Part shown: positions 22,376 to 33,538 of the stretch, one piece after another
How positions within the stretch are numbered: position 1 is the first letter of the stretch
How the letters are laid out: each line of letters starts with the position of its first letter
NCBI GenBank assembly: GCA_964030785.1
Contig: OZ034967.1
Location: 59,523,712 to 59,587,711, forward strand
Direction of reading: 5' to 3'
DNA: 64,000 bases
Source of the DNA: Siderastrea siderea
Lineage: Eukaryota; Cnidaria; Anthozoa; Scleractinia; Rhizangiidae
Notes under the pieces: generated by a model
The model's database searches: none
Seen by the model: only the letters and a program-made list of their open reading frames with translations
Told to the model about the DNA's origin: nothing
Position numbers and translations under genes: made by a program

Positions 22376-23621
22376 TTAAAGACAGCTCCTGAGAAAAGAC
22401 GGGTTCCGTTTCCTGACTTTGACAAACAAATGACATAAAAGATTGTTAAGTTCCTCGGCGGGAATTTCTTCAATGGCCCTTGTTTCCTAATGCATCAGTC
22501 AATTCCAGCTGCGCCCATCCCCCCCCCCCGGGCAACTGCGGGGCATTTGCGTGCCTTGTCAGTCCCGGGGGTGGGGCATTAGCAAATTTGGCACGGCCCG
22601 GGGGTCGCGCATTTGCCTACCCCCGGGCTTTTGACACACATGTGGTTTCCGACTCGAAATCCAAACATGAAAGATTTTATCGCAAAGGACCAACAGTTCG
22701 TCGCAGATTGGATCGTCTGCCAAGGACTGGACAAACTTGTGGAGGTTTTCTCGATTTTATGCATTTCTTCATTGCTTATCAAGGCACAACTATCACTTAA
22801 TATAGCGAGATCGGGAAAGATCAACGTGAATCGACCTACGCATTCTTCTTAACGATTTAATTAAAATTTTATAGTCGTGATGATTCTTAAATTCTAAACA
22901 TGATACAGGGATCGTCGTTTTATACTTTTGCATATTATTAAAATATTACAACAGATGACGTTACAACAGACTTTTATAATGTCAAGATTTTTGTTTACTA
23001 GCGAACTGTTTAAAACAAAACATTAAAGTAACAATCAACTATTATGTAGTATTGTTGTCTGTGAAGTATTAAAATATCACCACTTGGCATTTATACTAAC
23101 TTTATTAACATCGGATAGCGCCGTTACAAACAATAGAAGATGGAGAGGTAGGCCTACAGAAATGAAAAATCACACATTAAAATGCTGAAAGTGGTATTAT
23201 TGTGCAGTGAATGAAAACTGCTGCAGTGTTGATTGGGGACGTACGATCCCGGGGGCGGGGCATTTGCCCTCTTCCTTCGTCCACACCGCGGGGCATTTGG
23301 CAGCTAAAGTGTCCCCACCCCCGGGAATTTGCCATCCGAGAGAAAAAAAATGCTAATGCCCGGGGGTTAGCCCGCGGGGGGGGGGGGGGGGGCATGGGCG
23401 CAGCTGGAATTGACTGATGCATCATTTCCATAAGCATTGAGGTCAGTTTTTGTCTTCTTTGTTGTATTCACGTTTCGATTTTGTTCAATAAATAAGGAAA
23501 TTTCACTGTTGTCTAGATCATTGCTTGTCTCTAGGAACTCGTTACCGTTAAAAACCTCGAAATTTGGTAAGCATTCATTGTTTTCTTCGGGAAAAAACGA
23601 GCGTTTCGGCCATTTTTTCAT
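22376..23621 (-). pseudogene. Tyrosine-recombinase-like (Crypton / KIAA1958-QRICH1 type) fragment, split by a MITE
   Basis: On the minus strand from 23621 the frame reads MKKWPKRSFFPEENN ... ISLFIEQNRNVNTTKKTKTD, like the N-terminal core-binding part of DUF3504/Crypton-type recombinases (a run of N/K before a helix). It is interrupted by the MITE at 22491-23421. Beyond the MITE, 22490-22379 encodes ETRAIEEIPAEELNNLLCHL and FVKVRKRN, the next motif of the same domain. Removing the MITE plus one 3 bp target copy joins the two parts in frame. A stop follows at 22376-22378, and the catalytic domain is absent. Family assignment is from recalled motifs. Confidence 0.65.
22491..23421. mobile_element. 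MITE, 931 bp, poly-C/G-tipped TIRs
   Basis: The left TIR TGCATCAGTCAATTCCAGCT leads into a C10 run and is mirrored at the right end, which leads out of a G run. The flanking triplets are TAA (left) and TCA (right), consistent with a 3 bp TNA duplication with one change. The interior is rich in CCCGGGGGCATTTGCC-like phrases. Same family as 20923-21556. Confidence 0.85.
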
Positions 23622-23800
23622 CCTTCACCTCGTAAGCCTAATGCCTGACGTGACATTTGTAGAAAACATGTCAAACCGGTCTTCTGGAGTACAAATACCG
23701 TGGGATATTTGTACTCGTTTTGGGTGTTATTTGTACTCTACTGAATGCAGTTGAATAATAATGTAAGTTATTTTTACTTTCTTTGTATAAGTGGCCCCAA

Positions 23801-26353
23801 TAGACCATTCCCATTATGACGTCACACGCGCTAAGGTTTCTGGTAGTTGTAGTAAGGATCGTGCCCAGTGTCGCGCGATCGCGGGAAAGTGTCAAAAAAT
23901 CAGCATAAGCGCCATATCGACCAAGTCAAGCTACCAGGTGTTTCACAAAGTTATGTGCGCGATTGCTATACAAATTCAAAGAAACTCAGCGTGGAGTTTT
24001 TTACCTTTTTTTTTCGATAAACGAGGAATTGCGAAGAGTGTTGTTAACGAACATTTCAATGGAAAACTTTTATTCCAAATTCTGAATACCGAGTGTTTAG
24101 CAGGAAAACGTGTTTTAACAATGTACTAATATAAAAAATATAATTTCCCTCATGAAAAAAAGAATCGAAGGGGAGGAGGGAGTTTCTGAGATAGGAGATA
24201 TAGAACAATTAGAACAGTTGTTAAATAACAAAACCAAAAGGAGATCGAATTAATAAAAATTTTATATTATATCTAGCATAGTGCAAAACGAGGAACCCAT
24301 TGAAATGCTTTGAGCGACTCGCTCTGAGATTTAATAAAAACAAAACAAAGCATGAAATATTTCGCTTTGAGTGAATCGGCAGTTCTAAATTAAATCATTA
24401 AAATGGAAGAGAAATACCATTCACTACTACAAGTCTAGTTAACGCAAAACATGTAAAGATGATTGAAATATTCCGTCAGCTGAAAGAGCAAGCAATGCTA
24501 TTCTCACTAAGACGGCCGAACGATTTTTTGCTTTCAAACAACCCAATGTGCAGTACCAAAGGAAAGCAAACTGGCTTGAGAAACAACACTAACTGAGTCT
24601 AAAATAGTTTCTATTACTGTTTTTTGTTTTGAATTATTTTCACCATTTTGCGAAATAAGACATAAACTTAATAAACAAAACCTACGACGACAAAATCTTG
24701 AAAGTTAATACGCACAACATTTTCTCGCCAAGATTAACTGTAATAAATGCAACTGCAATATCAGATCGCTTATTTTAATTTTAAGAAGAAATTCCAAGAA
24801 AATACAAACATAGAAAAAGGGAAAACAAGCCTTCAGGTATGAAAAAATATTCAGAATAGCAATTGCTGTCCTGGGAAAGTAAAATATCTCGAGTACAATT
24901 CCGCTTAACTTGACACTGTTTTGTACCAAATTTCTGCAAGTTTTTTAAACATTTCAAGAAAGCATTTGTAAGTGTGGATTCGATTAGTTAAAAAATTCTT
25001 ACGAAGTCAATCCACAGTCAATTATGTATTTTAGCAACGGTTGAAGTGGAAGAAATACTTAAAAACGATCGTTGTCCTTGGAAATAAAAACGACACTGAC
25101 AATACAGTCTGTTCTCGAACAAGGATTTCTTTGCTCTAACCTCTCCAATTTCTTCCATAACCGCTGTCGAGTATTCTTCAGGTCTTCTCCTTGTAGCAAC
25201 AAGCTTTTAAAAGAAATATCTTCAAAAGACTTCATCCTAAGGATGCATGTAAAATTACCGGCCTGAAAATCGAGTGTACAAGAAGCCATCCGCTAGAGAG
25301 TTTTATTACGCACCGAGTGCGACACGATAAAAAAAATTAAATTAACAAATTGATGTCAGTTTTTTATGCGTCTGTCCTCTTATTGATGATAAATTTCGTC
25401 ATAACATTGTCAAAGTGTTGTAGATTCACGAGCCGCAGGCGAGTGGATCTACAACAAACTTTGACAATGTTATGACGAAATTTATCATCAATAAGAGGAC
25501 AGACGCATAAAAAACTGACGTCAATTTGTTTTTTACAATAACAAAAAGCCCAAACTGATTTTCAAACGAAGGAAAGAAATGCTATCTAGAGTCAATGGAA
25601 GATGCGATTGCCGCAGAATCTGAATTTCATCGCTGTAATTCGGAGAATCACAGGCTCGTAAATTAAAACTTTAGTAAGAATAGGTCAGAAATACGAGGAC
25701 AAATTCGAATTGCTCAACTAACCTTTAATCCAGTGAAAACTGTTCACAAAATAATCCGTTAAAACACGGTTCAGCTTAATTTCATCGACAGCACAAATTC
25801 CCGCTCACCGCCGATTTTCAGGTCTGAATCCACAATAAACATCCTCATCTTTTCGCTCTAAGGTTGCAATGGTTTCTTCAGTTTTAACCCATAAATTTTA
25901 GATGATATCCTCATTGACGACTACTAGATTTGTGGTACAATTCTCGCCTCATCAAGAACGCAGCACTAAAAAGTTTGACAAAACTTTTGCTGATTGCGTC
26001 AGCTTTACGTGTTTCATCCGTCTGTACTCTTATTGACGATAAAAATTAGCCAATGAGCGCGCGAGAATTCGCTCAGTTATTGTAAAAATCGAAAATCTTG
26101 CAAAATAAAGCTTCCTTACTTTTACATTGTTGTCTCTTGATGTGTCCTGGTGGGGTAAAAGCAGGTTTGCCGCTTATGTCACTCGAGGTCCTCTCAATTA
26201 TGCAATTTATAGACGACCAACTCGGCCGCCATTGCATTGCATGTGTTTTTGTGGATTATTTTGAATTTTCCCGCGATTGAGCGACCTGGGCGCGATCTTT
26301 ACTACAACTACCAGAAACCTTTGCGTGTGTGACGTCATAATGAAAATGATCTA
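23801..26353. mobile_element. Non-coding DNA element, 2.55 kb, about 95 bp TIRs
   Basis: The left end TAGACCATTCCCATTATGAC and the right end (reverse-complement TAGATCATTTTCATTATGAC) continue as inverted copies through GTCACACGCGCTAAGGTTTC and TTCTGGTAGTTGTAGTAA, with scattered mismatches. No substantial coding frame lies inside. A 187 bp palindrome (25344-25530) and a partial related arm near 26028 are nested in it. Confidence 0.75.
25344..25530. repeat. 187 bp near-perfect palindrome (fold-back MITE)
   Basis: AACAAATTGATGTCAGTTTT at the left is mirrored by the right end, and pairing continues through the CGTCATAACATTGTCAAAGT arm to a small loop around CGAGCCGCAGGCGAG. A diverged copy of part of the arm (GTCTGTACTCTTATTGACGA) lies near 26028. 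Confidence 0.9.
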
Positions 26354-27449
26354 TTAGAGTAGTGGCACTGTAACAGGACTACCTTTGTATGCACTGCAGA
26401 GTGGACAGTACGTAGTAGGCGTATTACTGTTAGTAATCAGGGGCACCCAACGACAAAATTTTAGCGAAGTACTTCAAATATCATTTTCTGCTTTCTTAGA
26501 TTGTTTCAGAGCTTTTTAAAGGCATATTTGTGTCAGCTAACACAGGCTGATCTGTTCGGAATTTTTAGCTGAAAATTTAGGCCCCAGAAAATTTTAGGAA
26601 ACAGAACCCTATCCCCAGAATTTCCGAGCTGCTGATAGCTCTCCGAAAATGCTAGCAGACCTTATTTTACACTCTAAACGGCATATTTTTCCGTCTGAAA
26701 GCAATAGGAATTAACAGTCCCCTTGCTTCGAAAGTCTGAGGTAATGTTTTGCCAAAGAAATCTCTAGCTAGTTTACACAGCAATTAATTCCGAATATCAT
26801 CAGGCGATTTAGGCCTGATCGAACAGATATTTCCAGAAACGAACCGTTGGGTGCTCTTTTTAAGGGTTTTAAAACAGGTCTTAAAAGTCCTAACAGTGGC
26901 TACTGTACCTGTCAATCTTAAGGAGGTTTTATTCTCAATATTACATAATAAATAAACTTTTCCTTTCATTTACTCCCCTAAAATATTTTCTGTTGCCAAA
27001 CAGGTCAATAATTATCAAGGTTTAGAGGCATTCATGTCATAGATAATAAACAGAGTTCATATCCATGATATAGCACAGCCATGCCACTCACTCTGTAAGG
27101 CTCGATTTTCAGTTTGCTTGATAGTAACTATTCCTGTGGGAAACATCAGGCCCAATTTTAGCAAGCAACCTATGTTAAAACAATATAAGCAAAGGACCGC
27201 AAACGAAAATGCTGCACGTGTACGTAGGATCTAGTAAACCAGACCTAATCAGCCAAAGAGTGCACGGGTATTTTTACGGCATTTTCGCCATCTTGCTATG
27301 CCGTACTGATGAGCTCTAAAAAGAGCGAAACAGCTGTCTACGGCTGCAACCCTGCTCTGTTGAAGTTCTATTAGTGTCGTGTTGATGTCTTGCAGAGTCA
27401 AATCTTTCTACGTAGTCAGATCAGCCTTGCTGCTATGTTTAACCTATGT
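26354..27449. other. Intergenic, no gene recognised
   Basis: No convincing coding frame or RNA gene was seen between the two repeat elements. Confidence 0.5.
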
Positions 27450-28053
27450 TAACCCTATTCTGCGGGGGGGGGGGGGGGGGGGGGGTGGGGCACATTGTGC
27501 CCGCACTGACTTTAACAAATTATAACTTTTAAACTGCTAGACGAAAAATCACCAAATCTGGTGACTCTTCCTAACATTTATCAGAGAAAATTTTCCTGTG
27601 TCAATGACGTGTCTATGATGATTGACGTTTCCATAGCAACCATCTACTCAGAAGTGTATTTTGACTATTTTCTGTCTTTTTTTCAGTCTTTTTTTCAGGT
27701 TTTCCCCCCGTCATTTGTAAGAAGAAGATAATTTTTTACTTTTGTGTGATTGTTTTGACTAAGTAAGTTTCTTAAAACAAAATCATATTGTTTTTGGTGA
27801 GGTCATTGTCAGCTGTATGACTGCAGGTTTGGGATTCAAGATGGCGGCCTCAAATTCAACATGGCGGGTTTGTGACGTCATGATATGTCATAATTGACAC
27901 GTCATGAGCCCAATCTGTTCAGCTAATGACGTGCTACAAACGTGCCAAGTTTCATCGCAAAAGCCTCAATACTTTTTGAGATCTATAGGGGGGCACTTTG
28001 TGCCCCCCCCCCCCAGGCTCAGAAACTCAAAAAACTCAGGCAGATTAGGGTTA
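27450..28053. mobile_element. Repeat element with poly-G/poly-C ends, 604 bp
   Basis: It begins TAACCCTATTCTGC and ends with the inverse of TAACCCTAATCTGC. Next to each end sits a G or C run (22 G near 27465) and a GGGGCACATTGTGCCC / GGGGCACTTTGTGCCCC palindrome. Non-coding. Confidence 0.65.
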
Positions 28054-30191
28054 AGAGAATATGGTAGCAGTGCTTAAATTAGGCCTGATCTCGGCTTGCT
28101 CAATGTATATACAATTGTATATACTACTTCATTATATAAACAGCAACTGGATATGACTCCATGATTGGCTCCCTAATGACAAGCTATCAGCTCTGATAAC
28201 CACCCGATTAATTTTAGAGCAAGCTCATTAGTAGAACTATTTCACGTCGTACAAGTTCGAACGGCAGGTATTACGGTATCAGGCGATACCGCCGTCCAAT
28301 TGATATCCCTCGTCCGATTTTAAGTCAAACGGGTCGATTTTTTTAATTTTAATGGAAGAAAAATAAAACCGTTTTGCAGAAGCCAGTGACATGATCATCA
28401 AAGACTTTTTTCTTCTTTAGTAGGACAAAAGTGCGTTGTGAAAATTATTTGGAAGGTTATAAAATAAATAACACCCCTCCTGGCTTGCTGATATATCGAT
28501 GGATAATGCGTGGCTCAATTCTAGCTGTTACTATGCCCCCACCCCCCGCCCTGGGATTTTTTCTCGAGGTTCTATTCCTTACCCCCGGGTACAGACAAAG
28601 GGACAATTCCCAACCTCGCGGACAAACTAAAAATAAGCTGATGAAAAGAAGATGAAAACATTTATTTTTGTATTTAAACAAAAACTTAAGTTTTAGAACA
28701 ATTGAAGTCCTTTCTGAAGCAGAGCAAATTATGTTTATTGAAACACGAACAATTAAATTTCAATATTACAACCAGGGGGCAGGTCCAACCACACTGCCTC
28801 TCGTCGTGGAAAATTGAAACGAATTACTAACAACTCTTATAGTCCTGAAAACAATGCAGAATGGTGTCTTTTTATCTTTAAGTGAAAATAAATTGCTTGT
28901 CTACAAGAAGATCAAAATGTTTGCTCTCAGTATATTTTAGAACATTAATAAATACATGTACAAAAATATTAACTTTCTTCTGGAGGAAAACCCAGACACA
29001 CTCCCTCAGGTACTGTTATTTACCGGAATAGTCTTAAGGAATTTCTTAACTCATAAGCGTGAAACAGATTATTTTTCTCTAGACATTCGCTTACAAATTT
29101 GATCGATCCTACAAATGTATAGACTTGTCCACGCGGGGTTAGACGCCATTGTATAACCCCATACTGATCCTTGAACAAGTAGTTATTTCGATTTTCCCCA
29201 CCCCCTCTTCTCCCGGGACAAGACCACTTGAAAAAATTCCCCACCCCCCCGGCCAGAAGGGCCGCAAGTGTCGGCCTTGCCCTTGACCAAAAGATTGTCC
29301 TCCAAATTTCACAGTTAACCTTGAAACTTCGCTTCTCTGCCAGCTGTTCATTTTTCGAAAGGCATTATTCTCCGATATACCAGCCGCCAGAAGGGGTTTA
29401 TTTACTAAATATCCTGCAACTAGAAAAGTCGTGCAAAAAACAGCAAAAAACATAGGACAATAACCGTCCCACGGACGAGTTCTTGAGGTTGTTGCACGGG
29501 AAAACCCACTTAAGTAACAAAATATAAGGATTTTTGTTTAGTCAGGAAATTAAAAATGGCAATAAATAGCCGATTAAATTGACATTACAGATCAAATATT
29601 GTCCTAGTGTTGTTTCTTGACCGTCTCAAAGACTTTAAACCGCATTTCAGCCAGTCTAGGTTTCCGAGACCGTTAACCTTTGATTAGCACACCGACAGGT
29701 GTCTTAGTAGTTCATTAAAATGATTCGTGCTTCCTGTTTTCTCTTGTTAAAACATCCTTTCTATATACAACAATCGCCAATAGACAGAATACGCAAAAGG
29801 TGAATTGAATGTTCCAAGACAGAATTCCATTTTCAGTCACGACAGCAAAATCAAACAGATTATTATTTAATCAGAACCGGAAATCGACTGTTCTCAACGA
29901 TTTTTTATGCTTTACAATCAACACCAGTATAATCACGACATGCTCCTCACAAAAACCTACACTCGTTGTGATATAACGCTATTTATCTTAATAACACTGG
30001 GCGCTGAAATCATTGATAAACGTCACAGGTTATCACTCTAAACAGCAGGAACCTCAGACACCCTAGTTATCAGATACATCAGTGCCGAAAAGCAACGAAA
30101 GCGTCTCCGACATAGCCCGATCATACAGCGAAGTTACTCTTAGGAATACCGAAAATCTCGCGAAGATCAGCAAATCTACACGACTAGCTCA
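28054..30191. other. Intergenic, repeat-derived, no gene recognised
   Basis: Contains C/G-rich fragments near 28530-28620 and 29195-29270 that look like remnants of the poly-G/C-ended repeats. No domain was recognised in any open frame. Confidence 0.45.
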
Positions 30192-30248
30192 TAGCCTGCG
30201 AATACAGCCGCCACTGGAGCACGGAGAGGCGGCTGTATTCACAGGCTA
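30192..30248. repeat. 57 bp hairpin (TAGCCTGYGAATACAGCCGCC arms)
   Basis: TAGCCTGCGAATACAGCCGC is followed after 15 bp by its inverse with one mismatch. Probably a minimal MITE. Confidence 0.8.
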
Positions 30249-30427
30249 GACAGCTCACGAAAATAACCACAGGGATATGCTAAGGAATGGGCTCAACTCC
30301 ACTATAATATCTCGTAGATGCTATCGCAACCATGAGAAAAAAAAAATGAAAAAAAATGCTCTTGCTAACGAAACATTTCCCAGGATCCAAGGTTGTCTGG
30401 TTGTAGATTGACTTACAGCCACCTCGT

Positions 30428-30746
30428 TAAAGGTCCATTCACAAATGCGATTTTCGACGCGATTTTTGTCGCGTTCTCCAATTCAATTTTTGTCGCAAGC
30501 AGTAAACTAGCGGCGATTTCTATGCAATTCGAGTGGGATATTTGTTGCACATTCCCAAAAATCACCGCCAAGTTGCATCAACTTTCCAACATGTTCGAAA
30601 CCACTGCGATATCGCAGCGACAAATCGCACTGAAATCGCCGCCAGTTTACACTTCCGATTTTCATCGCGAGCTCGAGTGCGACAAAAAATGTATTGAAAA
30701 GTGCAACAAAAATTGCCCCAAAAATCGCATGTGTAAATGGCCTTTA
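30428..30746. mobile_element. MITE, 319 bp
   Basis: The inverted ends (TAAAGGTCCATTCACAAATG left; TAAAGGCCATTTACACATG from the right) both run into CGATTTT. The interior is rich in GCGAC/GTCGC repeats. Non-coding. Confidence 0.8.
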
Positions 30747-31233
30747 CTGTACATGCCGTCGGCTATAAGCTAATGTACAGCTCGATTTCTTGTGATAGTT
30801 TTGGCCCTTTAAGCCCTAATATCAAACATTCATACTCTCCTCACTTGCCTCCATATATTTCTTATGGAACAAGTTTTGAGAATTTGTTTGAACATCAACA
30901 CATGTCTTTTGCTAATCATTTCCTTCACTCTCATGACCTGTATGTTTGACCAAGCAGCATATTGTATAAAGGAGAAGTTACATATTGGTCACTTTGGGAG
31001 CTTTTAATACTTTAAACTGATATGAGCTTGCATAATTTCCACACTGTTCTCCATACGTTTCCTATGGTACCAATGAGAAGTTTTTTAACAATCAATACCT
31101 TTTCTACTTACCCTGCGAGCAGAGGCCCTTCGATCTTCCTAGATAAGTCGGGAACTCTGCCAGCCATTCTCGTTCCCAGAACCTACGATCTGACTTGTCA
31201 GCGGTGGGATCGTTGGGCTCTGGTATCAGCCAT

Positions 31234-31266
31234 TACCGGATGTCGTGAATTTCACGACATCCGGTA
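31234..31266. repeat. Perfect 33 bp palindrome
   Basis: A 16 bp arm TACCGGATGTCGTGAA pairs exactly with its inverse around one central base. Confidence 0.95.
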
Positions 31267-31329
31267 GCGGATGTCTTATTCGTCAAGGTGCTATTGCGCC
31301 TGCTCTATTCTCGTCCGGGAGCTGGGGAC

Positions 31330-31580
31330 ATTCTCGTCCCCAGAGCCCACGATCCTTTTGGTCTGCGCCAGGGATAGAGGCCTCTGGCAGGGACCGAAGC
31401 CGGAAGTCCGTGAATCACGGACTTCCGGCTTTTGTGAGCAGCCTCAGAAATTTGAAACAATAACGGTTACTATCGGTTACAAAAATGGGCAGCTATTGCG
31501 CTTGCACGTAACCTGGCCCCTGCCAGAGGTCTCGATCCTTGGCGCAGACCAAAAAGATCGTGGGCTCTCGGGACGAGAAT
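31330..31580. mobile_element. MITE-like inverted repeat, about 62 bp arms
   Basis: ATTCTCGTCCCCAGAGCCCA ... GGTCTGCGCCA ... CCTCTGGCAGGG is mirrored at the right (31518-31580) with a few mismatches. A 35 bp palindrome lies in the middle. Confidence 0.8.
31397..31431. repeat. Perfect 35 bp palindrome
   Basis: The arm AAGCCGGAAGTCCGTGA pairs exactly with its inverse around one base. Its centre (GTGAATCAC) resembles that of the palindrome at 31234-31266. Confidence 0.95.
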
Positions 31581-32725
31581 GGAGCTGGGGACAGCTCTGG
31601 GCATGACAACTCTGACAACAACTGAGAAATTTGAATTCCTTTCGATCGAGTCGTGGTGTTAGATCGTTTGAAAGCTGTTCAGGACCCTCTAAATCTCCTG
31701 CAATTAGCGGAAAACCTGGAGCTTTAAAAGGAACTAACTTAAGAAGCTGCCTTTCGTGCCGTAGTTGTTCAGAAGAACGATTGTCCCTGCATTTTGGTGA
31801 CGGTTTTTGGATTTGTATTTTGCCTGAATAAAGGTATTGCATTTGCGTTATACTGAATTGTACAGTTGTTTTGTTACATTCGTTTGGTTTCTGTCGTGTG
31901 AGAATGTCAACTGCGTACTTATCGTTTCGCCACTAAACGCTACACTGTATTACGTTTTACCCAACTGAAAATTTCCAGAAGCATTTGGCGCCCAAGTTTT
32001 TAAACATCAACATCCAGAGGTCATTACAAAAGTTGATGAGACAGTTTATTCCTGGACAAGCTGTAGTTTTGTCGAAAATGCTGTAGTGAGGAAAGAATCG
32101 CTGGCTTTTAGTGACAATCTCTAACACTTTGAATTCTTAACAGCAAAATTTGGTCGCTTAATCTACCCTAAGCCACATTCTTTGCGTGGAAATTGAGGTG
32201 ATTAAGTCAATATATTAATTAATGCCCTGATTAATTCAATCGGAAATAAAACGTTATGCGTAGAAGCCAAAAAATTTTAACGTTATTGCGCATACAGTTT
32301 GAATCGGCCAATCAAAATAAGTAAATTTTTGGCCGTTACCAGAGCTACAGGAGACATAATTTTAAAAAAGCCGCGTAGCTCTGGGGACGAGAATGTCTGC
32401 CAGCCGCCTCGACTTTCCCTGTTGAGCTTGCAATAAATTCAAATGTAACCGAGCCTTGCTCGGCGTCGCTTCAATTAACATGATATAATAAAAATAATAA
32501 TAATATTTATCCGGGGAGCCCACTCGCCTTGGCGGTTTTCAGTGCGGCCCTGCAAATTATAATAAAAATAAAAAATTAAAAACCATGAAAAGAGATTAAA
32601 AATTGATATTACAATATAAAACTAATTTTAAAATACTTAAACAATTAGAATGACAGCCGCGTCGACAAGATATTCTGACTTAGGTCGTCACACAAGAGAG
32701 TTGAGAAAAGCTATAGCTAATAAGC

Positions 32726-33097
32726 GGCCGATTACATGGCAAATTTCAGGCGGGCTGAAATTTCGGACCGCCCACCGGGCGGAAAAATTTTGTTGCGATT
32801 ACATAGCGAATTTCAGCCCGGGGGCAATGTTTAAAATTGGGCGGGAAAAGGTTGCATGCGCATGCCCAAGGTCATATTTCAGCCCGGGCTGAAATTTGAA
32901 TACGATTACATGAGGGTTTTCACCCCTTTTGGCCGGGCTGAAATTTCCAGCCTGGAAATTTCAGCCGGGGCTGGAATTCAGCCCGGGCTGAAACTCTTTT
33001 CATGTAATCACAAACGTCTTTTTAAGAAGATTTGTTCAGGAAGCCGAGCTGAAATTCAGCTCGGCTAACCGGGCTGAAATGCGCCATGTAATCGGCC
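32726..33097. mobile_element. MITE, 372 bp, GGCCGATTACATGG family
   Basis: GGCCGATTACATGGCAAATT at the left is inverted at the right (CGCCATGTAATCGGCC). The interior holds repeated CAGCCCGGGCTGAAATTTC palindromic phrases, often next to GATTACAT. A short relative is at 807-953. Confidence 0.85.
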
Positions 33098-33149
33098 CCT
33101 CAACCGTGAGGCTGAGAAAAATTCTGTTCGAATTTATGTCACAGGTACT

Positions 33150-33538
33150 GTCACAGCCCGGGGGGGGGGGGAAGGGGGGACTCCCATATGAAAGTGACGG
33201 GGATGCTCGTCGGAAAATTAGAATTATACCCCTAAAGGAGACCAATCTGGGCGTGGTTCAGGCGTTATTTGACCCCTAAACGAGACCATGCCAAAACAGA
33301 CAACCCAATAAAAGCTTCAGTGATTTTAAGTGCGCTAAAGATTGACTTCGTTTGGGTTTTTTCATATAGATATTTCTTTACGCACACCCTAAGCGATACC
33401 TGAATGGGTAAAAATATTGGCTTTCCTTCCTAAAAACCCCAAGCGAGACCAAAATCTGCAATTTACAACCCTAAGCGAGACGACGAGCATCCCCGTCACT
33501 TTCATATGGGAGTCCCCCCCCCCCGGGGGGTGTCACAG
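33150..33538. mobile_element. MITE, about 389 bp, G-run within about 60 bp TIRs
   Basis: TGTCACAG(C/G)CCGGGGG...GGGACTCCCATATGAAAGTG then ACGGGGATGCTCGTCG is mirrored on the right. The interior repeats CCCTAAGCGAGAC and CCCCTAAACGAGACC phrases. Confidence 0.85.

Noticed and set aside
22480..22800. Plus-strand proline-rich frame (CAHPPPPGNCG)
   Set aside because: Translation of the C-run and MITE interior.
30393..30773. 126-codon plus-strand open frame
   Set aside because: It lies within the 30428-30746 MITE; GCGAC-rich repeat translation, not a gene.
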